A stretch of DNA of 64,000 bases from NCBI GenBank assembly GCA_030041375.1, contig JASHOA010000009.1:1-64000 (forward strand), written 5' to 3'. How positions within the stretch are numbered: the stretch's first letter is position 1; every line of letters begins with the position of its first letter. The notes beneath the pieces are model-generated. The model had not been told where the DNA came from. It saw only the letters and a program-made list of their open reading frames with translations, and made no database searches. This stretch comes from Acetobacteraceae bacterium. Lineage in GTDB: Bacteria; Pseudomonadota; Alphaproteobacteria; Acetobacterales; Acetobacteraceae. Shown one piece after another: positions 57,826-64,000 of this stretch. A program made the translations under genes and the position numbers.

Positions 57826-59139
57826 CTATGCGTTGCAGAGGCGCAGCAATGTGCGGGTGAGGAGTTCGATCCCCCAGGACAAGTCGGACTCGTCGATATC
57901 GAAGCGCGGCGTGTGGTGGCCGGAGGCGAGATCGGAACCGATGACGGCATAGGCAGCCTTGCCGCCGCGCTTCTGGACCCGACGCATGAAGTAGGTGGCA
58001 TCCTCGCTGCCGCCGGCCTGGTGCGGCACGGTGGAGACCGAGATCGCCGGCATCTCCGCCCCGGCCTCGGCGATGATGCGGGCGAGTTCGGGGTCTGAAT
58101 CGGCAGTGGTGGTGCGCCCGACGACGTGGTGCGCGACCTCGACGTCCTGCATCGTGGCCGCGCCCTCCAGCACCGCTTCGGCACGCCGGCGCATGTATTC
58201 GGCGACCTCTTCGGTTTCGCCGCGCACCTCGATCTCGATGAAGGCGTGATCGGCGATCACGTTCCGCCCGGAGCCGGCGCGCATGGTGCCGACATTGACG
58301 CGCGAGCGGCCGGCATGATGGCGGGAAATGGCATACAGACCCTGCACCGCCTCGGCAGCAGCAAGCAGCGCGTTGCGGCCCTGTTCGGGCTGGCCGCCGG
58401 CGTGCGCCGAACGGCCGCGAAAGGTGGCATCGAGCTTCACGCTTGCCAGATGGCCGTTGACGGCCGCGCAGGCACTGAGGCTCGGCACGCCGGTGCCGAT
58501 ATGAATGGCAACGAAATGATCCACATCTTCGACCACGCCGGCATTGACCATCGGGACGGCGCCACGTCCGCCTTCCTCGGCCGGCTGGAAAACGAATTTG
58601 ACCCGGCCCCTGAGCTGCTGGCGCAGGCCGCTCAGCATCTCGGCCGCGGCGAGGCCGAGTGCGGTGTGCGCGTCGTGCCCGCAGGCGTGCATCACGCCGG
58701 GGTGGATGGAGGCAAATCCCTCTCTGGCCGGGCGATGTGCGTTTGATTCGTCCTCGTGAATCGGCAGCGCGTCCATATCGACGCGCAGTGCGACGACCGG
58801 CCCTTGTTCCGCCCCGTCGAGCACGCCGACGACGGCGGTATGCCCGCCGACCAGCGCGGAGAGGAAGTCCGAAGGCGCGCCTTCCGCTTCCGCGCGCCGA
58901 TAGCAGCGTGCCAGCTCTGCCGCATCGGGGAGGCCGACGCGGCTTGCCGAATCCATCACTTCGCGGCCCAGTTTCACGCCGAGTCCGAGTGCCGTCAGCC
59001 GCTCGGCCACCAGGCTCGCGGTGCGAAACTCGGTGAGGCCAAGCTCCGGATGGCGGTGCAGATCACGCCTGAACGCCACTGCACGGCGGGCTGCCGCGGC
59101 AAGCAAATCCTCAGGAGGGAAGAAAGCCATCAACCGCAT
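57826..59139 (-). CDS. M20D-family amidohydrolase
   Basis: 437 aa. M20 di-metal peptidase/aminoacylase: FRRDLHRHPELGLTEFRTA, VALRVDMDALPIHED, GVMHACGHDAHTALGLAA (Cys and His ligands), FVFQPAEEGGRGA (Glu pair), dimerisation domain with FRGRSAHAGGQPEQG, and the C-terminal GSDLASGHHTPRFDIDE. An unusual insertion SRVGLPDAAELARCYRRAEAEGAP (about 66-90) separates the first blocks. Family members hydrolyse N-acyl amino acids, hippurate or indole-acetyl conjugates. Confidence 0.9.
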   Translation of the reverse strand: MRLMAFFPPEDLLAAAARRAVAFRRDLHRHPELGLTEFRTASLVAERLTALGLGVKLGREVMDSASRVGLPDAAELARCYRRAEAEGAPSDFLSALVGGHTAVVGVLDGAEQGPVVALRVDMDALPIHEDESNAHRPAREGFASIHPGVMHACGHDAHTALGLAAAEMLSGLRQQLRGRVKFVFQPAEEGGRGAVPMVNAGVVEDVDHFVAIHIGTGVPSLSACAAVNGHLASVKLDATFRGRSAHAGGQPEQGRNALLAAAEAVQGLYAISRHHAGRSRVNVGTMRAGSGRNVIADHAFIEIEVRGETEEVAEYMRRRAEAVLEGAATMQDVEVAHHVVGRTTTADSDPELARIIAEAGAEMPAISVSTVPHQAGGSEDATYFMRRVQKRGGKAAYAVIGSDLASGHHTPRFDIDESDLSWGIELLTRTLLRLCNA

Positions 59140-59712
59140 CCACTTTCAAAAACTGCATCGCCGATCATCCTGCCGCCGGCTTCGACACGCGGCTTGCAGA
59201 TGGTACGGCGGGCCGGGCGCATCGTGTGCCCCATCGCCGAGCGGGAATTCGGCAAGAACCAGCAAGACAAACGCCACACCGGGCAAAACCGAAAGCCACC
59301 CAGCCCCGCCGGACGGACAGTGATAGCCTTGGGCCATCCCCACGCCAAGCGAGGGTGGCGGCCGGGAAAGTGCGAGGGCAGGCATGCGCATCGCCTCGCC
59401 GGCGAGGCGATCCGCCTGATGCCCGGGTGGATCGTCGGCCCCTCCGACAACCGCTGGGCCCGCATGACTCCCGGCGGTGGCGATGCGCCGGGCGAGGGCA
59501 GAGCTTGCGGCAGGTTTGCCCGATCAGGCGGAAACGGCGGGATTTTCGCCAAATCCCACCGAGCGTCGCGCGAACCGACCGGTCCCCCGATGCCGGGTTC
59601 GCGATGGCTATCCTCCGCCTTCTGTTCTGTCTTCGTAACGCATCCTACGGGAGCATCATGCGGAGATGATCGAGGGCGCGGCCTCTCTCTCCGGCGGCGC
59701 CTGCAGGAGCCT
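59140..59712. other. 573-bp gap without a supportable gene
   Basis: Open frames on both strands are Arg/Pro-rich and lack family likeness or ribosome sites. I see no tRNA, repeat or clear terminator. It may hold the M20 promoter near 59150. Confidence 0.4.
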
Positions 59713-60168
59713 TCAGCGCGGCCTGGACTTCTGCGCGGCCTCCTCCGGAGGAGAGGCGCCTGGCTCCGGCGGCCACATGGCGGTCAGCACCCGATAGAAC
59801 GTGCGCATGGCATCGCCGACGCTGGACGCCTTGCCGCTCGAGCCGATGACGCCGTTGGTGACCGCGGCGGCGCTGAAGCGATTGATTGCGGAGATGATCT
59901 TGATGGCCGGCTCCTCCTCGGCGAGCGCGGTGACGGGCGGGAGAGACTGATCCCGATAAGCGAGGGTCGTGAAGGCGTGGAAGACCTCCTTCTGAATGCG
60001 GAGCGTCGCCTCGATATCCTGCGCCTCGCCGGTGGAGATCGCGATGCCGGCGGCGATCGAAGCGGCAGCGGCGCGGGCGAGCGCGAGGATCACTTTCCGC
60101 GTCGATTCCGTATCGAAGAGCGGCTGGACGGGCGGCTCTGCCGGGCCTTCGCTACCGGATTCGGACAT
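59713..60168 (-). CDS. hypothetical protein
   Basis: 151 aa. N-terminal linker rich in Ser/Pro/Glu, then a helical core (STRKVILALARAAAASIAAGIAI, AIKIISAINRFSAAAVTN) and a Pro-rich tail. No signal or convincing TM segment. Divergent from amtB by a 412-bp gap. Family not recognised. Confidence 0.5.
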   Translation of the reverse strand: MSESGSEGPAEPPVQPLFDTESTRKVILALARAAAASIAAGIAISTGEAQDIEATLRIQKEVFHAFTTLAYRDQSLPPVTALAEEEPAIKIISAINRFSAAAVTNGVIGSSGKASSVGDAMRTFYRVLTAMWPPEPGASPPEEAAQKSRPR

Positions 60169-60434
60169 CGCTCTCTGATTCCTCCTGCCTCACCGTGGTG
60201 ACGACATTGCGCTTGCCCCGGAAACTCCGCGGCGAGCGGAGACTATCCCCCGGCAGGCGCTGTCGCCAGGGAAGCGGCCTTCCGCCCTGCGCATCGTCCA
60301 AGCGCTCTTTGCCGCGCCTAATCCTGAGGCGAATGCCTACAGAATAGGCAGCCGATCGCATCTGGTCATGGGCAGCCCGGAACGGCGGTACGCTTATCAG
60401 CCGGAAAGAAACGCGCCGGACATGCGCCGCCCGA

Positions 60435-60450
60435 TGGCACGGGGTTTGCT
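60435..60450 (+). promoter_or_regulatory. consensus sigma-54 promoter of amtB
   Basis: TGGCACGGGGTTTGCT matches the -24/-12 RpoN consensus TGGCAC-N5-TTGCW at every position, with GG (60436-60437) and GC (60448-60449) exactly 10 bases apart. It faces amtB, 131 bp upstream of its ATG. NtrC-activated transcription of ammonium transporters under nitrogen limitation is well known. I found no clear NtrC palindrome in 60169-60434. Confidence 0.85.
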
Positions 60451-60580
60451 TACGACCGATTGACAGACCTGGACATCTCACCTCCGCGGTCATCGACCGG
60501 ATGGTCGGGCGGGGGGTGCCCTGGTCGAACGCGGGAACGGGCGGACCGACGCTCGAGCACCCCTGATCGGAGGCACTGCG

Positions 60581-61939
60581 ATGCTGGTTCCCAGTCCGAA
60601 ATGGCTCGATACCGGGGACAACGCCTGGCAACTTGCGGCGGCGACCTTTGTCGCCCTGCAAAGCGTGCCCGGCCTCGTCATTCTCTATGGCGGCATCGTC
60701 AAGAAGAAATGGGCCATCAACTCGGCCTTCATGGCGATCTACGCGTTTGCCGCGGTGATGGTCGTCTGGGCGCTCTGGGGATACAAGATGGCGTTCGGGC
60801 CACAGCTATTCCCGTTCATCGGCGTGCCCGGGCCGGCGATGTCCGCCCTGACCGAGACCGGCCAGGCAACGATTCCGGCGGCCGCCTCCGGCATGCCGGC
60901 CATGGGCTTCCCGATGGCGACGCTGGTTTACTTCCAGTTCGTGTTCGCCGCCATCACCGTGATCATCCTCGCCGGCGCCGTGGTCGGGCGCATGCGGTTT
61001 TCGGCCTGGATCATCTTCGTGCCGTTGTGGCTGACGTTCATGTACACGGTCGGCGCGTTCAGCCTGTGGGGCGGCGGCTGGCTCGCCAGCATGGGGGTGG
61101 TCGATTTCTCCGGCGGCTACGTCATCCACCTGGCGGCGGCGTCATCCGGCTTCGTTGCGGCCTGGATGGTTGGCCCGCGGCTGCATTCCGATCGTGAGAG
61201 CTTCCAGCCGAACAGCCTGCTGGTGACGCTGGCGGGGGCTGGAATTCTCTGGCTCGGCTGGAACGGCTTCAATGGCGGCGATCCTTATTTCGCCAATGCC
61301 GATGCCGGAGCGGCGGTGCTCAATACGAACATTGCCGCCTGCACGGCGGTGCTGGTGTGGACGATGATGGACATGTCCGCATTCGGCAAGCCGTCCGTGC
61401 TCGGTGCGGTCAACGGCATGATTGCCGGCCTGGTCGGCATCACGCCGGCAGCGGGCTATGTCAACGGTTACGGCGCACTGATCATCGGCATTGCCGCGGG
61501 GACGCTGCCGTGGCTGAGCATGAACAAGCTGGGCAAGACCGCCTGGATGAGCAAGGTCGATGATACGCTCGGCGTCATCCACACGCACGGCGCGGCGGCG
61601 ATCGTCGGCGGCCTCTTGACCGGGATTCTCGCCGATCCGGCGATGCTCGAATATATCGGCACCGCGAAGGATGCGCCGGGCGTGAACGTGACCGGGCTGA
61701 TTTACGGCAACCCACATCAGCTTGTGCTGCAGATCTACGGCGCGCTCTTCATCATTGCGTTCAATGTCGTCGGCACCTTCATCATCCTGAAGATCGTGAG
61801 CCTGTTCGTGCCGCTCCGGATGGACGAACGGACGCTCGCGGTCGGCGACGACGCGGTACACGGCGAAGAGGCCTACGCGATCTTTGCCGATCACGCCTTC
61901 GACGACGGCCTGCCGGAAAGCGCCATCGGCGACGACTGA
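60581..61939 (+). CDS. amtB: ammonium transporter
   Basis: 452-aa Amt channel with about 11 TM helices. Twin histidines of the pore: His183 in GGYVIHLAAASSG and His336 in IHTHGAAAIVGG. Other signatures are LILYGGIVKKKWAINS near the N-terminus and GWNGFNGGDPYF. It begins without a cleavable signal, and the C-terminal tail (about 400-452) is long and acidic. The usual glnK partner is absent next to it. Strong terminator downstream, so it is probably monocistronic. Confidence 0.96.
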   Translation: MLVPSPKWLDTGDNAWQLAAATFVALQSVPGLVILYGGIVKKKWAINSAFMAIYAFAAVMVVWALWGYKMAFGPQLFPFIGVPGPAMSALTETGQATIPAAASGMPAMGFPMATLVYFQFVFAAITVIILAGAVVGRMRFSAWIIFVPLWLTFMYTVGAFSLWGGGWLASMGVVDFSGGYVIHLAAASSGFVAAWMVGPRLHSDRESFQPNSLLVTLAGAGILWLGWNGFNGGDPYFANADAGAAVLNTNIAACTAVLVWTMMDMSAFGKPSVLGAVNGMIAGLVGITPAAGYVNGYGALIIGIAAGTLPWLSMNKLGKTAWMSKVDDTLGVIHTHGAAAIVGGLLTGILADPAMLEYIGTAKDAPGVNVTGLIYGNPHQLVLQIYGALFIIAFNVVGTFIILKIVSLFVPLRMDERTLAVGDDAVHGEEAYAIFADHAFDDGLPESAIGDD

Positions 61940-61971
61940 ACTCCTCCGTAGAGCAGACTCCACCTTCCAGA

Positions 61972-62010
61972 CCGCCGTGCGAAGCACCCCTCGCACGGCG
62001 GCTTTTCTTT
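61972..62010 (+). terminator. Rho-independent terminator of amtB
   Basis: CCGCCGTGCGA (61972-61982) pairs perfectly with TCGCACGGCGG (61991-62001) around an 8-base loop, followed by CTTTTCTTT. It starts 33 bp after the amtB stop. It ends about 10 bp before the stop of the convergent dehalogenase gene. Confidence 0.9.
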
Positions 62011-62020
62011 CCGACGGCGA

Positions 62021-62734
62021 TCAGCCGGACCGCCGGGCCTCGGCCATCGCGGCGAGGTTCGGGAAGCGGAAATCGGGGTGCACGTCTTCCGGCGGCGGCA
62101 GGGTCGCACCAAAACCCTCCGAACCGTGGCGGCGATCGATCCAAGCCGTGGCCAGGCCGGCGCGTTTGGCGGGCAGATGGTCGTGGAAGAGGCTTTGCGC
62201 GGTGTGCAGGATCTCTTCCTTGCGCACCCCGCGCTCGGCCAGATGCTCGATGAGATAGCGAAAGTTGGCCGAATCCGGCTTGTAGGAGCCGATATCCTCG
62301 GCGGTGAAGACGGCATCGAAAGCGACGCCGAGGCGGCGATTGCTGCCGGCAAAGCTGTGGCGATCGACGTTGGAGAGAATCACGAGCTGATAGTGCTGCT
62401 TCAGCTCCGCCAGGGCGGCCGCGGAATCGGGAAACGGAGGCCAGTCGGGCACCGAGGCGCCGAAGCGGTTCGCCGCTTCTTCGTCGGGGCCGATGCCCCA
62501 GTCCTCCGCAAGGCGGCGATGAACCTTCGCCAACAATGCCGAATAGCGCAGCGCGGGAGTGGCGGCCTCCTGTGCGGATTCATGGCGCGCAAAAGCCTCC
62601 AGCACGGCCTTGCGCGAGGGCGGTGCCGGCAGCCGTGCGAGCAGCGGGCCGAGTGCGGCGAGGATACCGCTCTCCCAATCGATCAGGGTTCCGTAGCAAT
62701 CGAAGGTGAGCACGCGGAAATCCTGAAGTCGCAC
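62021..62734 (-). CDS. haloacid dehalogenase, type II (HAD superfamily)
   Basis: 237 aa from GTG 62734; upstream codons are Arg-rich with no family likeness. HAD motif I FDCYGTLIDWE with nucleophile Asp12, motif II VILSNVDRHS, motif III YKPDSANF and motif IV around TAQSLFHDHLPAK. The DCYGTL start and the cap helices match L-2-haloacid dehalogenases. It hydrolyses 2-haloalkanoic acids or, in many members, related phosphates. No associated transporter adjacent. Confidence 0.85.
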   Translation of the reverse strand: MRLQDFRVLTFDCYGTLIDWESGILAALGPLLARLPAPPSRKAVLEAFARHESAQEAATPALRYSALLAKVHRRLAEDWGIGPDEEAANRFGASVPDWPPFPDSAAALAELKQHYQLVILSNVDRHSFAGSNRRLGVAFDAVFTAEDIGSYKPDSANFRYLIEHLAERGVRKEEILHTAQSLFHDHLPAKRAGLATAWIDRRHGSEGFGATLPPPEDVHPDFRFPNLAAMAEARRSG

Positions 62735-62959
62735 GGAACTTTTCCCCGGTTGTGTGCCTCGCCGCTGCGCGAGCCGGATGGCAGCTTCGGTTGCTCCGCC
62801 TGTGCGCGGACGAGGGCGCCATGCTGCCCGCGGCGAGGCAGATGTGGAAGGCGGGGCCTCGGCCCTCGCTCGCGGCCTTGCACGGCCCCGTGAGGTCGCT
62901 ATGTAGCGCTGATGGCCGCGCCGTGCCGTCACGAGTGGCGCAGGGTTCTGCCTGCGATC

Positions 62960-64000
62960 ATGAGGCTGCTCCGTTCTCTATCGGCCTGGCGGCTGGCGGG
63001 CATTGCCGGCGCGGCGGCGGCCGTGATGCTGCTTCTCCCGTGGCCGGCGCGGGCGGCGGCCAGCGGCTGGGTCGGCGACCGGCACGCCGCGGCTCGCCTG
63101 ATCACCGCCGAGCGCGCCACGGGCTCGGCCGGCATGGTCGATGCCGGGATCGAGATACGGCTGGCTTCCGGATGGCATGCGTACTGGCGCGATCCCGGTG
63201 CGGCCGGGCTGCCTCCGGCGATCGATTGGCAAGGTTCTCGCAATCTCGCGGCGGCGAAGCTCGCGTGGCCGGCGCCGCGGCGCTTCACCATGGCCGGTCT
63301 CGAGACCTATGGTTATGCCGGCGGCACGGTGCTCCCGGTCGCCGTCACTCTCGAAAGGCCGGGCGCACCACTCGTGCTGCATGCGACGGTCGCGTACTCG
63401 GCCTGTCGCGATGTCTGCGTTCCGTACCACGCCGTGCTCGATCTCACCCTGCCAGCCGGCATCGCCGCGGCAGGGCCTGAGGCCGGACTGATCGCTGCGG
63501 CGCGGGCGGCGGTGCCGGGCACGCTTTCCGGGCTCGGCCTTTCATTGCGATCGGCGAGCGTTTCGCCCGACGGCAAGGGGCGCTCGGCGCTTGCCCTGGA
63601 ACTTGCGGGGCCTGGCGCGATGCTGGCCCGCGCGGATCTTTTCGTTGAAGGCCTGCCGCAAGGCGCGCCCGGCCCGCCGCAAGTGGCGACAGACGGGGGG
63701 CAGGGCCGCGTCGCTCTGCTTCTCAGGGATATCGACAGCCCGGCGTCCCGGTTGGCCGGGCGAAGGCTTGTCTTCACGCTCACCGACGGAACGGACCGCG
63801 CGGCGACGTTCGAGGCCGAGCCTGCGCTGGCGCCGCCAGCCGCATTTGCCGGCGCGGCCCTGATCCCGCTCGCAGTGCTCGGCGCAGCGCTGCTGGGCGG
63901 GCTGCTGCTGAACGTCATGCCGTGCGTGCTGCCGGTGCTTTCCCTCAAGTTCCTTTACCTGGCCCGGCTTGCCGGGTCCGAGCGGCGCACCGTGAGACTT
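62960..64000 (+). CDS. DsbD-like thiol:disulfide interchange protein, 3' end outside window
   Basis: Open from ATG 62960 to the end, 347 codons. Signal peptide SAWRLAGIAGAAAAVMLLLPWP (to about residue 33). The periplasmic N-domain has the redox pair Cys149/Cys153 in YSACRDVCVPYH, as in the ScsB/DsbD alpha domain. The first membrane helix at about 305-335 contains Cys322 in NVMPCVLPVLSLK, the family's electron-relay cysteine. It moves electrons from cytosolic thioredoxin to periplasmic partners. The thioredoxin-like C-domain would be beyond the window. Confidence 0.85.
   Translation, partial: MRLLRSLSAWRLAGIAGAAAAVMLLLPWPARAAASGWVGDRHAAARLITAERATGSAGMVDAGIEIRLASGWHAYWRDPGAAGLPPAIDWQGSRNLAAAKLAWPAPRRFTMAGLETYGYAGGTVLPVAVTLERPGAPLVLHATVAYSACRDVCVPYHAVLDLTLPAGIAAAGPEAGLIAAARAAVPGTLSGLGLSLRSASVSPDGKGRSALALELAGPGAMLARADLFVEGLPQGAPGPPQVATDGGQGRVALLLRDIDSPASRLAGRRLVFTLTDGTDRAATFEAEPALAPPAAFAGAALIPLAVLGAALLGGLLLNVMPCVLPVLSLKFLYLARLAGSERRTVRL

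Noticed and set aside
59130-59552. 140-codon frame on minus upstream of the M20 gene
   Set aside because: Pro/Arg-rich without ribosome site or family likeness.

Overview
The window is high-GC DNA with dense, ATGA/GTGA-coupled operons and many membrane-transport and catabolic cassettes. CUT2 sugar, peptide and TRAP uptake, a Coq7 hydroxylase, a full-length cobalamin methionine synthase behind a fused ArsR-methyltransferase regulator, and an MCE lipid-transport operon together suggest an alphaproteobacterium, most likely of the Acetobacteraceae. That assignment is an inference from gene style; no rRNA or tRNA gene was found to confirm it.

Layout. 1-0.9 kb: 3' part of an EfeB-type Dyp peroxidase. 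1.0-6.9 kb: a FadR-type repressor facing a CUT2 sugar ABC cassette (binding protein, ATPase, permease) that ends in an SMP-30 lactonase, with two operator-like palindromes in the shared gap. 7.3-7.9 kb: secreted cupin. 8.3-14.0 kb: a translationally coupled five-gene unit of dCache-GAF-cyclase-like sensor, MlaE permease, ATPase-like protein, MlaD protein and TPR exported protein. Both the cyclase domain and the ATPase have lost motifs needed for catalysis. 14.1-16.9 kb: divergent phytanoyl-CoA-dioxygenase-like and sulfotransferase-like genes. 17.0-22.7 kb: dienelactone hydrolase, SahR-like regulator with a near-perfect operator, MetH, GYD protein. 22.9-26.6 kb: hydantoinase/oxoprolinase pair hyuA/hyuB.

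26.8-38.7 kb is an integrated mobile element bounded by imperfect direct repeats. It carries a P4/DUF4102-type tyrosine integrase, a string of small phage-type genes, two HicAB toxin-antitoxin pairs in opposite gene order, an excisionase-like HTH protein, a TOPRIM/AAA primase-helicase followed by an array of GGAACGA repeats spaced in multiples of 11 bp (candidate origin), zinc-ribbon proteins, and an HK97-gp10-like protein. No capsid, portal, terminase or lysis genes are visible, so it looks like a phage satellite or a heavily deleted prophage. Two genes in its middle appear frameshifted.

38.7-64 kb returns to host-like DNA: GNAT, a Rieske protein without petB/petC, a dipeptide-type ABC operon with a binding protein at each end, SDR, TRAP DctP and fused DctQM, an LLM flavin monooxygenase, an amidase, an alpha/beta hydrolase, Coq7, DsbB, GST, an M20 amidohydrolase, AmtB under a consensus sigma-54 promoter and with a strong terminator, a haloacid dehalogenase, and the start of a DsbD-like gene. 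A roughly 100-bp two-hairpin repeat occurs at four intergenic sites in the first 23 kb.
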